Assembly: GCF_000319225.1 (NCBI RefSeq)
Contig: NC_019815.1
Coordinates: 496,001-560,000 of the forward strand
Direction: 5' to 3'
DNA: 64,000 nucleotides
Origin: Candidatus Kinetoplastibacterium crithidii (ex Angomonas deanei ATCC 30255)
GTDB taxonomy: Bacteria > Pseudomonadota > Gammaproteobacteria > Burkholderiales > Burkholderiaceae_B
The notes beneath the pieces are model-generated. The model worked only from the letters and a program-made list of their open reading frames with translations, was not told the origin of the DNA and did not search any database. Of this stretch, positions 29,389 through 39,488 are shown one piece after another. The translations under genes were made by a program, and so were the position numbers. Position 1 is the first letter of the stretch, and each line of letters begins with the position of its first letter.

Positions 29389-30741
29389 TTAAATTTTAGC
29401 CTTGGTCAATAAAGCAAAGAAAAAACCATCATGGCCAACTGTTAAAACATTACTTATAGTAGGTAAAATTTGACCTGGAGAATCTAAAAGCAAAGCATCG
29501 TTATGTTTTTCCAAGAACAACAAAATTTGATAAATACATTCCTCTGGAAATATAGAACATGTACTATATAAGAAGCGTCCTCCTGGAACTAATGTTTTCC
29601 AAAGGGAGTCCATTATGCCACTTTGAATCAATCTAACAGTTTCTATATCATCATTCTTCTTTATCCATCTTATGTCAGGATGTTTTCGAACAATTCCTGA
29701 AGATGTACAAGGTACATCTGCAAGAATAATATCAAATAATTTTCCATCCCACCATTGACCTATTTGCTTAGCATCTCCTTCTATAATCTTGATGTTTTTA
29801 GAATACAAATTTAAACGATCCAAGTTTTCCTGCAAACGTCCTAACCTAGATTTATTAGAATCTAAAGCCATTAGGTCAATTTCAGCTAATTCTAGCAAGT
29901 GAGATGTTTTACCACCTGGTGCAGCGCAAGCATCCAAGACTTTCATTCCATCCTTAACACACAATAAAGGAGCAGCTAATTGCGCTCCAGGATCTTGCAC
30001 TGACCACATGCCTTGTTGAAATCCTGGTAAATCTTTAATAGAATAAGATCTACCAAGTACAATACCACTAGAGCTAAACGCTTTGGCCTCAACACCATTG
30101 TCATTAAAAAGATTTAGTACATTATCTCTATTACTATTCTTGATATTAACTCGTAATGTCAATGGAGCCTGTATATCAGCACAAGATAATATTTCCGTCC
30201 ATCGAGTTGGATAGTTAGTTTTTATTTTTTCTATCCACCATTCCTGGTAGTTCCAAGTAGCCTTAGAAGACTTTTTTGCTAGCATTGATATTCCTGAAGC
30301 ATCTCTTAAAAATGATCGCAAACTAGCATTTAATAAACCTTTATATGGTCTAAGGAAGGAAATAGAATTAGCTACTTTAACACTTTCATTTACTATAGTG
30401 AAGTCCGTATAAACTGGAACTTGCAAATCTAAGTTTTTGCTACAAGTTGACGAGAATTTTAATAAAGTTAATGACAGCAAAAACAAAGATCGAAAAAGAC
30501 TATTTGGATAAGATTTGACTAAATGGTTGCCAACAAAGTCAGCCCAACCTAAATGTCTAAGAGCATGAAAAGTTAAAGACTGTACTGACGGCCTAATAGC
30601 ATGGTCCAGACTATCTAAAAAGAAGTTAATTGAACGACCATTTAACACCTCATCTAAAGCACAAGAAGATATATACATCTGAGAAGATAACGTATCTCTT
30701 TTAAAATGAAATTTATATATAGGTTCCATATATGTAATCAA
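29389..30741 (-). CDS. rsmB: 16S rRNA (cytosine(967)-C(5))-methyltransferase
   Basis: This enzyme methylates C967 of 16S rRNA. The 450-residue protein has an N-terminal NusB-like RNA-binding half and a C-terminal methyltransferase half with VLDACAAPGGKTSHLLE, ADVPCTSSGIVRKHPDIRW and YSTCSIFPEE, giving both catalytic cysteines. The start abuts the fmt stop codon; a second Met four codons later (30729) is possible. It forms the usual def-fmt-rsmB unit. Confidence 0.95.
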   Translation of the reverse strand: MITYMEPIYKFHFKRDTLSSQMYISSCALDEVLNGRSINFFLDSLDHAIRPSVQSLTFHALRHLGWADFVGNHLVKSYPNSLFRSLFLLSLTLLKFSSTCSKNLDLQVPVYTDFTIVNESVKVANSISFLRPYKGLLNASLRSFLRDASGISMLAKKSSKATWNYQEWWIEKIKTNYPTRWTEILSCADIQAPLTLRVNIKNSNRDNVLNLFNDNGVEAKAFSSSGIVLGRSYSIKDLPGFQQGMWSVQDPGAQLAAPLLCVKDGMKVLDACAAPGGKTSHLLELAEIDLMALDSNKSRLGRLQENLDRLNLYSKNIKIIEGDAKQIGQWWDGKLFDIILADVPCTSSGIVRKHPDIRWIKKNDDIETVRLIQSGIMDSLWKTLVPGGRFLYSTCSIFPEECIYQILLFLEKHNDALLLDSPGQILPTISNVLTVGHDGFFFALLTKAKI

Positions 30742-31710
30742 TTATTTTGAATATTCGAAATCTATAACTTTCATACCTAATAATAATCTATCCTTATGAC
30801 CCCTAATAAAATCGGATGCACTACATTTATTACAACCTGATTTCTGAACTTCTTTTAAACGCAAAATACCTTTCCCTGTCGATATATCTATACCTTGATT
30901 AACACTAATGTCTGTAATTACTCCTGACGGCCCTTCGAAACTAGAATTAATAGCTAAGGCTTGCCATACTTTTATTGGTTTATCAAAAGATGGCAATCTA
31001 ATTATAACTCCTGGAAATGGATTAAAAGCTCTTATCTTTCTTTCCAAAGACAAAGCATCATTTGAGAAGTTTAATATTGATTCTGATTTTTCGATCTTTT
31101 TAGCATAAGAAACTCCATCTTCTGATTGGGGATTAACAGGCAATTCATTAATATTTTTAATAACATGAACAAGAGAATTAACACCTTCAGAAGCCAATCT
31201 TGCCTCAAGATCTTTAGAACAGAAATCATCCGAAATAGGAACTATAGACTGTAATAATATACAACCTGTGTCTAAACCAGAATCCATTTTTATAATTGTG
31301 ATGCCACTATATTTATCTCCATATTCAATAGCTCTTTGTATAGGAGCAGCACCTCTCCATCTAGGTAATAAACTAGCATGAACATTAATACATCCTAATT
31401 TAGGTAATTTCAGGAGCCAAGAAGGCAAAATCAAACCATATGCCACTACAATAACAATATCTGGAACTTCTTTGGTTAAAAAATCTCTAATATCATCAGA
31501 CAAACATTCCTGATTTAAATTAGAAGGTTGAAAAACCTTTAAACCAGCTTCTAAAGCAAGTTTTTTTACCGGGCTACTTGACAAATGCATCCCTCTACCA
31601 GATGGTCGATCTGGTTGTGTAAAAACTGAAGTAATGTCATAACCTAATGACAGCAGATGTGCCAAATGAAATCTAGCAAAATCTGAAGTACCAGCGAAAA
31701 TTATACGCAT
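30742..31710 (-). CDS. fmt: Methionyl-tRNA formyltransferase
   Basis: This enzyme formylates initiator Met-tRNA. The 322-residue protein shows IIFAGTSDFARFHLA at the start, QPDRPSGRGM, the catalytic-site segment SLLPRWRGAAPIQRAI with the conserved HASLLP context, and DTGCIL. Length is normal. It lies 25 bases downstream of def. Confidence 0.97.
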   Translation of the reverse strand: MRIIFAGTSDFARFHLAHLLSLGYDITSVFTQPDRPSGRGMHLSSSPVKKLALEAGLKVFQPSNLNQECLSDDIRDFLTKEVPDIVIVVAYGLILPSWLLKLPKLGCINVHASLLPRWRGAAPIQRAIEYGDKYSGITIIKMDSGLDTGCILLQSIVPISDDFCSKDLEARLASEGVNSLVHVIKNINELPVNPQSEDGVSYAKKIEKSESILNFSNDALSLERKIRAFNPFPGVIIRLPSFDKPIKVWQALAINSSFEGPSGVITDISVNQGIDISTGKGILRLKEVQKSGCNKCSASDFIRGHKDRLLLGMKVIDFEYSK

Positions 31711-31735
31711 ATTTACTAAACTATTTTAAGAGGTT

Positions 31736-32242
31736 TTATTTTTTTAATTTATTAAGTTTTTTTATTCTACTAGAAATACGATCTCTTTTAAGAGAAGATA
31801 AATAATCTATAAAAATTCTACCATTTAAATGATCTATTTCATGTTGTATACATCTTGACAATAAACCATAAGCATCAATCGTTTTTGCAACACCATATTG
31901 GTCATACGCTTTACAAGTTATACTACAAAACCTTTGGACTTTTTCATAAGTATCAAAAACAGACAAACACCCTTCTTCTGATAGTTCTTTTGTATCACTA
32001 AAAGTAACTATTTCTGGATTAATCAATACCATCAAATTATTACGCTCTTCTGAAATATCTATAACAATAATTCTTTTATGAATATCAACTTGTGTTGCAG
32101 CCAAACCTATGCCATTAGAATGGTACATAGTATATGCCATATCTTCAACAATTTTAGCTATTTGCTCATTAAAACATGTAATCTGATCTGCCACTATACG
32201 TAAGCGCTCATCTGGGTATTTAAGAATAGGAAGTAATATCAT
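31736..32242 (-). CDS. def: Peptide deformylase
   Basis: This metalloenzyme removes the N-formyl group from new proteins. The 168-residue protein has all three family motifs: GIGLAATQVD, EEGCLSVF and QHEIDHLNG, providing the Cys and two His metal ligands and the catalytic Glu. It is the first gene of def-fmt-rsmB. Confidence 0.97.
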   Translation of the reverse strand: MILLPILKYPDERLRIVADQITCFNEQIAKIVEDMAYTMYHSNGIGLAATQVDIHKRIIVIDISEERNNLMVLINPEIVTFSDTKELSEEGCLSVFDTYEKVQRFCSITCKAYDQYGVAKTIDAYGLLSRCIQHEIDHLNGRIFIDYLSSLKRDRISSRIKKLNKLKK

Positions 32243-32356
32243 TGATTTAAAAATTAATAATTAAAACACTGTCTTCTGATATTATAATCAGTAAAATCTG
32301 CTTACTAGTCAATAATAGGCGATTATTTTTTATTTTGTTACTTTTTTCTACATACT

Positions 32357-33058
32357 ATGAATAACGACAAATTCCTACAAGAAAGATTAGAGTCAATTAA
32401 TGAGAGAATAACAAAAACATGTCAAAGAATTGGATACGGTAAACAAATTTCTATTTTACCAGTTAGTAAGACTTTTAATTCCGAAGTTATCGCAGAAACT
32501 CTAAAAATTCTCAAAATGAAAAGATTTGGAGAAAATAGAGCCCAAGAAATAAAAACTAAATACTATGACCTATTAGAACATAATATTGAATGGGTCATGA
32601 TAGGTAATCTACAACTTAATAAAGTAAATTCAATAATAAATTGTATAGGAGAAATACAATCTTTGGATAGACTTGAATTAGCAAAATCCATTGATCATCA
32701 GCTTCAAAAAAACAACAGAACAATAAAAGCATTGGTCCAAATTAAAACGTCCCCAGAACCCAGCAAACATGGTATATACCCAGATGATTTATTAACATTC
32801 CTTCAAAAGGTATCTGATAATTTTCCAAGAATAAAAATCTCAGGTCTCATGACAGTTGCTGAATTAACTGAAGACAAAGATAAGATCAGATCATGTTTTC
32901 GAACAATTAGAAAATTAAGAGATAAGGTTTCGAAGCATAATATAGAATCAGTAAACATGGACAATCTTTCTATGGGCATGAGTAAAGATTTTGAAATAGC
33001 CATTGAAGAAGGGTCTACAGAGATAAGATTAGGATCTATTCTTTTCGGACATAGATAA
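32357..33058 (+). CDS. yggS: YggS-family PLP homeostasis protein
   Basis: These proteins bind pyridoxal phosphate without a known reaction and buffer the PLP pool. The 233-residue single-domain TIM barrel has the PLP lysine Lys38 in ILPVSKTF, FGENRAQE, and the C-terminal phosphate-binding part SMGMSKDFEIAIEEGSTEIR. The motif set is intact. It is divergent from def. Confidence 0.93.
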   Translation: MNNDKFLQERLESINERITKTCQRIGYGKQISILPVSKTFNSEVIAETLKILKMKRFGENRAQEIKTKYYDLLEHNIEWVMIGNLQLNKVNSIINCIGEIQSLDRLELAKSIDHQLQKNNRTIKALVQIKTSPEPSKHGIYPDDLLTFLQKVSDNFPRIKISGLMTVAELTEDKDKIRSCFRTIRKLRDKVSKHNIESVNMDNLSMGMSKDFEIAIEEGSTEIRLGSILFGHR

Positions 33059-33160
33059 ATATAAAATATAATAATTTAATATTTTGTTAAAATGAAATAA
33101 ATTGTTATTGTATTATCTTGGATAAGTATTTTTAATTTTAACTTTTTATATTCTACAAAT

Positions 33161-34669
33161 ATGTCTACAGATTATTTAAAACGCATACTAACAGCAAAAG
33201 TGTATGATGTTGCTCGCGAAACACCATTAGAGGCTATGCCTTTACTTAGCAATCGTATTTCAAATAATATTTTCATAAAACGTGAAGATACCCAACCAGT
33301 GTTTAGCTTTAAACTGAGAGGGGCTTATAATAAAATGGCTAATTTATCTCCTGAAGCCATTAAGCGTGGAGTTATAGCAGCATCAGCTGGAAACCATGCA
33401 CAAGGAGTTGCTTTATCTGCAAAAAAAATGGGATGTCGTGCTGTTATAGTAATGCCAACAACTAGCCCTCAATTGAAAATAGATGCGGTAAAAAGATTAG
33501 GAGGAGAAGTTGTTCTTGTAGGAGAAAGCTATACAGACTCCTATAACCATGCTGTCTTATTAGAAAAAGAAGAAAAATTAACATTTGTACATCCATTTGA
33601 TGATCCAGATGTAATTGCTGGCCAAGGAACTATTGGGATGGAAATCCTAAATCAACATACTAAGCCTATAGAAGCTATATTCTTAGCTGTAGGTGGTGGT
33701 GGCTTGATTTCTGGAGTTGCTGCTTATGTTAAACAATTACGTCCTGAAATAAAAATAATAGGAGTACAGACAGAAGATTCAAACGCTATGTATCAAAGTG
33801 TTAAAGCTGGTCAAAGAATTGAATTAAAAGATGTTGGTCTGTTCTCTGATGGAACAGCAGTAAAACTAGTTGGAAAAGAAACTTTTAGATTAGTACAAAA
33901 ATATGTTGACGATTTTATTATAGTTAATACAGATTCTATATGTGCTGCTATAAAAGATGTATTCCAAGAAACACGTACAGTACTAGAACCGGCTGGAGCA
34001 ATGGCAATTGCTGCTGCAAAGAAATATGCATCCGAAAAGAAAATATCAGGTAAAAACTTAATAGCTATATCTTGTGGTGCAAACATTAATTTTGATAGGT
34101 TGAGATTTGTTGCAGAAAGAGCAGATGTAGGAGAAATGAAAGAAGCAGTTTTTGCTGTCACAATACCAGAAAAAAGAGGAAGCTTTAAAAAATTCTGTGA
34201 ACTATTAGGCAAAAAAAATATTACAGAATTCAATTATAGAATATCAGATGAAACAAATGCCCATATTTTTGTCGGAATAGGAATATCTTCTCTAGAAGAA
34301 AAAAATGAACTAGAAAATACTTTTAAAAATAATGGTTTTAAAGTAATGGACCTAAGTTCAGACGAATTAGCCAAAGCACACCTAAGATATATGGTAGGAG
34401 GCCGTTCTAATTTAAGTAGCAATGAACTTTTATATAGATTTGAATTTCCTGAACGCCCAGGAGCTCTTATAAACTTTCTTAATACCACAAATCCTGAATG
34501 GAATATCAGTTTATTTCATTATAGAAATCATGGTGCAGATTATGGAAGAATCCTTGTAGGGATTCAAGTTCCAGATTCTGATAAAGAAATATTTGAGAAC
34601 TTTCTAAAGAAGTTATCTTACCCTTACTGGGATGAGAATAATAATCCTGCATACAAGATTTTTTTATAA
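33161..34669 (+). CDS. ilvA: Threonine ammonia-lyase, biosynthetic
   Basis: This enzyme deaminates threonine to 2-oxobutyrate, the first step to isoleucine. The 502-residue protein has an N-terminal PLP domain (Lys51 in FSFKLRGAYNKM; ASAGNHAQGVA; AVGGGGLISGVA) and two ACT-like regulatory domains at the C-terminus (about residues 325-415 and 420-500), so it is the feedback-controlled biosynthetic form. It is followed by a hairpin shared with cydC. It is one of several amino-acid steps retained in this window. Confidence 0.96.
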   Translation: MSTDYLKRILTAKVYDVARETPLEAMPLLSNRISNNIFIKREDTQPVFSFKLRGAYNKMANLSPEAIKRGVIAASAGNHAQGVALSAKKMGCRAVIVMPTTSPQLKIDAVKRLGGEVVLVGESYTDSYNHAVLLEKEEKLTFVHPFDDPDVIAGQGTIGMEILNQHTKPIEAIFLAVGGGGLISGVAAYVKQLRPEIKIIGVQTEDSNAMYQSVKAGQRIELKDVGLFSDGTAVKLVGKETFRLVQKYVDDFIIVNTDSICAAIKDVFQETRTVLEPAGAMAIAAAKKYASEKKISGKNLIAISCGANINFDRLRFVAERADVGEMKEAVFAVTIPEKRGSFKKFCELLGKKNITEFNYRISDETNAHIFVGIGISSLEEKNELENTFKNNGFKVMDLSSDELAKAHLRYMVGGRSNLSSNELLYRFEFPERPGALINFLNTTNPEWNISLFHYRNHGADYGRILVGIQVPDSDKEIFENFLKKLSYPYWDENNNPAYKIFL

Positions 34670-34679
34670 AAAATTGTTT

Positions 34680-34735
34680 GATTGAGTCTTTGAAAAAATA
34701 TTTTCAATAATAGCCAAAGACTCATCAATCTTTAT
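34680..34735. terminator. Hairpin between convergent ilvA and cydC
   Basis: The arms 34680-34692 and 34715-34730 pair over 13 bases with a three-base bulge (GATTG-AGTCTTTG against CAAAGACT-CAT-CAATC). T tracts are short. A shared terminator is the likely reading. Confidence 0.5.
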
Positions 34736-36413
34736 TAACTAACTTACCCATATTCAATCTATATATGTTGTGAAATATACCATCTGGTATTTCAGCATGT
34801 GTCACTAAAATAATACTTCTCTCATAGAATTTATTTATATTTTTTAGATCTCTGAAAAAATCTTGCTCTAGCTTATAGTCAAGACCAGCTGTTGGCTCAT
34901 CCAAAATTAATATAGAAGATTTTGACAATAAAGCCCTTGCTAAACATAATCTTCTTGCTTGGCCTACTGATAAATTAGAGCCATATTCTCCTATCCAAGT
35001 ATCCAACCCATATGGTAATGAATTTACAAAACTATTTAATTGCACATGAGTAAGGACCTGCCATAACTCTTCTTCACTAGCTAATGAATTACCTATAATA
35101 AGATTGCTTCTAATACTACCCATGAAAACTGGGGAATCTTGGCTAAGCAATAAAATTCTTTTATGCAATTCTGACTGAGAACTTTCCTTAATATTACAAC
35201 CACCAAAACTTATTGATCCAATAGTTGGATCTTCCAATCTAATTAACAAGCTTAATAAAGTCGATTTACCAGAGCCACTTGGACCAACAATAGCAATTTT
35301 TTCTCCAATACTTAAGTCAAAACTTAAATCTTTTAAAACATAATCACTAAAACTTAATGTCCTATCACTGTGATAACTAAAACTAAGATTTTCTACCGAT
35401 AAAATGCCTTGTAAAGGTAATTTTTTGGGACTAATTTGATCAGATATACTAACTTCGCTACTCAAAATCATATCGACTCTATCTGCACTACTAATTGCAG
35501 TCCCCAATTTAGTAGATCCCCTAATAATAGAATTAAATATTTCTAAGAAACCAAAAACACTTAGCAAAATCCCTACAAAAACAGGAAAATCAATTACCTT
35601 GTCATCAATATAGCAAAAAGTTACAAATAACATCCCAACTATCAATAAGCCTGCTAGCAAATTATTTAAATAAATAGCTGTACTTGAAATAATAGAATAT
35701 TTTTTTTTGTTTGAAGATAGATTCTTACATAATTTATCAAAATCATACTGTCTTTGTTTAAACATATCAAATATAACAATATCAGAATGAGATCTCATTG
35801 ATTCTAAAATTGATTCTCTAATTTCAGCTGAAAATTTTTGATTATTCAAACCTAATTTTTTAGAAAAAATAATTACTATGTAAGGAATAATAAAGATTGT
35901 TAAAACTATAAAAGGTAAAACAACAAATACACCTATAGGCATAAATTGTAACAAAAAGATAATAAAACAAATACTTAGTACTAAGGCTATAATCATTGGT
36001 TCTAAAAACAAAAGAAATACAGTGTCCAATGTATCTATATCATTAGTCATTCTAGAAACTAAATCTCCATTCCGATATTTTGCTAGATCTTTTGGAGTAA
36101 ATCTAATTAGTGATTCAAATAGCTTTACACGAATATCTGATAAGAGATGTAATATAGCATTATGACCTGTTATTTTCTCAATATATCTTGCTATTACCTT
36201 TATAATAGAAAAAAATCTAATCAAAGCAGATGGAACAAATAGGTTAAAATACATACTAGATACAACTAAAGCAGATGCCGTTAGAAGCCACCCAGAAACA
36301 TATAATAAAAAAATCCCAGACAAAATAGTTATGAATAAAAAAAGCAATGAACATAGCAAATTAAGTTTTCTATTCTTAAAAAAAATCCATAAAGTATTTA
36401 ATAATAATTTCAT
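34725..36413 (-). CDS. cydC: Heterodimeric ABC exporter CydDC, subunit CydC
   Basis: CydDC exports glutathione and cysteine and is needed to assemble cytochrome bd. The 562-residue protein has six transmembrane segments in the N-terminal half and an ABC domain with Walker A GPSGSGKSTLLSLL, signature LSVGQARRL and Walker B ILILDEPTAGLD. It overlaps the end of cydD by four bases. The operon is cydA-cydB-cydX-cydD-cydC. Confidence 0.93.
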   Translation of the reverse strand: MKLLLNTLWIFFKNRKLNLLCSLLFLFITILSGIFLLYVSGWLLTASALVVSSMYFNLFVPSALIRFFSIIKVIARYIEKITGHNAILHLLSDIRVKLFESLIRFTPKDLAKYRNGDLVSRMTNDIDTLDTVFLLFLEPMIIALVLSICFIIFLLQFMPIGVFVVLPFIVLTIFIIPYIVIIFSKKLGLNNQKFSAEIRESILESMRSHSDIVIFDMFKQRQYDFDKLCKNLSSNKKKYSIISSTAIYLNNLLAGLLIVGMLFVTFCYIDDKVIDFPVFVGILLSVFGFLEIFNSIIRGSTKLGTAISSADRVDMILSSEVSISDQISPKKLPLQGILSVENLSFSYHSDRTLSFSDYVLKDLSFDLSIGEKIAIVGPSGSGKSTLLSLLIRLEDPTIGSISFGGCNIKESSQSELHKRILLLSQDSPVFMGSIRSNLIIGNSLASEEELWQVLTHVQLNSFVNSLPYGLDTWIGEYGSNLSVGQARRLCLARALLSKSSILILDEPTAGLDYKLEQDFFRDLKNINKFYERSIILVTHAEIPDGIFHNIYRLNMGKLVNKD

Positions 36414-38148
36414 ATATTTCTAATTAAATTTTTTTCTAAAAACCACCTAATAGAAAATTTTTCAGAAACTTGTTTTGAATGAGTAACAACAAAAAGAGTT
36501 TTGTTTTGAGAGAACGAAATAATCTCTTCTATTAAGAGAAGCTCTGTTACTGCATCTAGATGTGCAGTTGGCTCATCTAATAATATAAGAGCCGGTCTTC
36601 TTAAAAATAATCTTGCAATTGATATTCTCTGGATTTGCCCTCTTGATAATCCTCTGCCATTTTTGCCTAGCATCGTATCCAAACCATCTTTTAAATTATT
36701 TGCAAAATCCAATACTAAGGATTTCCTTGCTGCTTCTAATAAGTCATTATTTGTCGCATATGGATTACCAACCATTATATTTTCAGCAATAGTACCTTCA
36801 AATATATATGGATTTTGCCCAATTAAACATGTTTGCATACGCAAGCATTTCTTCGGCCATAATTTCGAATCAGTATTGTTTAAATCAATATTACCAGAAT
36901 AATCTCTAAGTCCAACTATAGCTTCCAACAAAGAGGTTTTCCCAACTCCACTAGGACCTAACAAACAAACATGTTGTCCTGGTAATATATCTAAATTAAT
37001 ATTTTTTAATACAGAATTAGAGTTGCCTTCATAATATAAATCTAGGTTCCTAATACTTAACTTGATTGAAACATTATTCAGCTCTTCAGAAAAACTTTTA
37101 TCAGTTGATATTTCATCAATAATATTTCTATTTGGATCTAAATTAGGCAGGCCATCAAATATATTCCTAATATTATCTGATGCAGCACGAGCAGCAGCTC
37201 TATCATGATAATGTAAAGCCATTTGCCTTAATGGAAAATATATTTCCGGAGCCATTAACAAAAAAATAAACCTATTTGTAATACAAGTATATTATTACTA
37301 TTGAGGAAACCTAAAAAGTTCAATCCTATATATAAAGCAACACTAGCAACACCAAGAGATGCAAAAAACTCCAATGCAGCAGATGAAATAAATGCAATCT
37401 TTAAAACATCCAATGTACTATATCTTAAAGAATCACAAACCTCCTTCAAATAGGTTAATTCTGATTCTTCCCTGCCATACATTTTAAGAGTATCTAAACC
37501 TCTTACTCTGTCAGCAAAAAAACCTGATAATCTAGCAAAAGATTTCAAATGTTTTTTACTTGCTTCTTCTGCTCCAAATCCAATTAGAGCCATAAATAAC
37601 GGTATTAAAGGAATAGTAACCAATAATAATATCCCAATTATTCTATCAAAGAATATAATAAAAATAGAAAATGCTATAGGAGTAACAACAGCATTTATTA
37701 CAACTGGAACATACTTAGAAAAGAAACCATCTAAAACTTCTACCTGATCAATTATACTAGCAGCAATTTCGCCTGAAATTTTGGCCTTAGACCATTGTGG
37801 ACCCTGGCTCCATATGCGATAAAATAATAATTGTCTTATATGATATTTAATGTTTTCTGACGCAAATATACCGGCCATGTCGCCTAAATAAATAGCAGTA
37901 TATCTTAATAAATACAAAAATATAAAAACAAATATTTGTTTATACAAATCTGAAATTGTCAAATGCTCTATAACGATACCTGATACTATTTCAGAAAAGA
38001 ACCATAATTGCAAAATCAAAAAAACGCCACTTACCAACGGTGCTAATATAGCAACAAACATTGGAAGAGGCGTGAATCTGACTAACCCTCTAAGCCAAGA
38101 CCCTAGGGCCTTGGCTATCTCTTTCGGCAATTTATTTTTTATTTCCAC
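36410..38148 (-). CDS. cydD: Heterodimeric ABC exporter CydDC, subunit CydD, split by a one-base frameshift
   Basis: This is the partner of CydC. The first frame (38148 to 37255) has the membrane domain and the second (to 36410) the ABC domain, with Walker A GPSGVGKTSLLEAI, signature LSRGQIQRI and LILLDEPTAHLD. The frames meet at seven T on the coding strand (A at 37260-37266). An eighth would read GLFFLLMAPEIYFPLRQ, matching the family, and give 579 residues, the usual size. As written the first frame ends GLFFC and the ABC half has no good start. See the parallel cases in gltX and mrdA. Confidence 0.92.
37260..37266 (-). other. T7 (coding strand) frameshift tract in cydD
   Basis: Seven A on the plus strand, so seven T in the message strand, mark the point where the two cydD frames join. 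One added base restores a 579-residue protein. Confidence 0.85.
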
Positions 38149-38172
38149 AGAAAAAAATCATAATTATAATGT

Positions 38173-38274
38173 TTAATTATCTTCCGCTTTATTTTGATAT
38201 TCAAATAAAACAGCACTAATTATGCTAAGAGAAGCAGCAAAACATAGGCCAATTATCCATGAAAAATACCACAT
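38173..38274 (-). CDS. cydX: Cytochrome bd oxidase small subunit CydX
   Basis: This 33-residue single-span membrane peptide stabilises the hemes of cytochrome bd. It starts MWYFSWIIGLCFAASLS, the hallmark of CydX, and continues as one hydrophobic helix with an acidic residue (Glu25) after it. GGAGAG lies 5 bases before ATG 38274. It sits 19 bases after cydB and 24 bases before cydD, as in other cydABX operons. Confidence 0.93.
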   Translation of the reverse strand: MWYFSWIIGLCFAASLSIISAVLFEYQNKAEDN

Positions 38275-38293
38275 AAAACTCTCCGAAATATTA

Positions 38294-39448
38294 TTAATAA
38301 GAATTTGGTGTTTCATTAACAGAAGTTTCTGTAACAACTCCTCTCATAACCCTATATACCCAAGCTGTGTACAATAATACAATTGGCAATAAGAATATTG
38401 CTACTAACAACATAATCCACAAAGTTAAGCAACTTGAAGAAGCATCCCATAAGGTTAAACCTCCTCTACAATCACCTAAAGACGATGGCAATAAGAAAGG
38501 AAATAAGGAAATCCCAACAGTCACTATAATACCTATTATTGCACAAGTAGAACCAAAGAAAGCTACCCTGTAACTCTTACTTAGGAAACCCATAATAGAT
38601 AACAAAGAACCAATAATTCCTAAAATAGGAACTAGCCATACAGCAGGAAACTTATCATAGTTAAGCAACCATGCTCCTTTCTTAACTTCTACTATCTTCA
38701 ACAAAGGATTCGAAGCAGCATTATAATCTATATTATTCACTATAACTTGACCGTCCAAGCTCTTTACCCAAAAACCACCTGCTATAAAAAGCAAAGCTGT
38801 CAACAAAGCAAAAATAACTCCGAATTTCCAGGCTCGATCCTGAATAACACCATCAGTTTTAATTGATAAAAAAGCTGCTCCATGTGTTACTAACATAGAC
38901 ACACTCAAAAGACCAGCCAACAATGCAAAAGGACTAAATAACTGCAAAAAGGAACCTTCATAAATAACACGCAAAGTAGCTTGATCAAAACCTAGTGGAA
39001 CTCCTAATATAACATTACCAACAGCCACCCCAAACACAAGTGAGGAAACTAATCCAGTAAATGATAATGCCATGTCCCATGAATTTCTCCAAGATGGAGA
39101 TTCTATTTTACTTCGATACTTGAAAGCAACAGGTCTTATTATTAAAGCTACTAATAGCAAGAGCATAGCCAAATAAAAACCAGAAAAAGAAGCTGCATAT
39201 ATTAATGGCCAAGCAGCAAAAATAGCACCTCCTGCAGTTATAAGCCAGACTTGATTGCCTTCCCATATTGGCCCGACTACATTTATGACAACTCTTCGTT
39301 CATTATCACTCTTTGCTACTAAAGGAAGTATAGCGACAATCCCAAGGTCAAAACCATCAGTTAACGCAAAGCCAATTAGCAAAACTCCCAATAGCACCCA
39401 CCAAATTACCCGCAAAGTCGCATAATCTAAAAACATGATAGATTCCAT
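38294..39448 (-). CDS. cydB: Cytochrome bd ubiquinol oxidase subunit II
   Basis: This is the second subunit of the quinol oxidase that reduces oxygen to water. The 384-residue protein has eight or nine hydrophobic segments, the family start [20 protein letters not shown], the ALTDGFDLG motif, and [12 protein letters not shown]. It sits between cydA and cydX. Confidence 0.96.
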   Translation of the reverse strand: MESIMFLDYATLRVIWWVLLGVLLIGFALTDGFDLGIVAILPLVAKSDNERRVVINVVGPIWEGNQVWLITAGGAIFAAWPLIYAASFSGFYLAMLLLLVALIIRPVAFKYRSKIESPSWRNSWDMALSFTGLVSSLVFGVAVGNVILGVPLGFDQATLRVIYEGSFLQLFSPFALLAGLLSVSMLVTHGAAFLSIKTDGVIQDRAWKFGVIFALLTALLFIAGGFWVKSLDGQVIVNNIDYNAASNPLLKIVEVKKGAWLLNYDKFPAVWLVPILGIIGSLLSIMGFLSKSYRVAFFGSTCAIIGIIVTVGISLFPFLLPSSLGDCRGGLTLWDASSSCLTLWIMLLVAIFLLPIVLLYTAWVYRVMRGVVTETSVNETPNSY

Positions 39449-39488
39449 AACAATCTCTCTTTAATTATTGAATTTCATTCTGTTTATT

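Noticed and set aside
36410-37261. The ABC half of cydD as a separate ATPase gene
   Set aside because: It starts inside a conserved segment of CydD and the two halves join perfectly with one added base, so it is one split gene.
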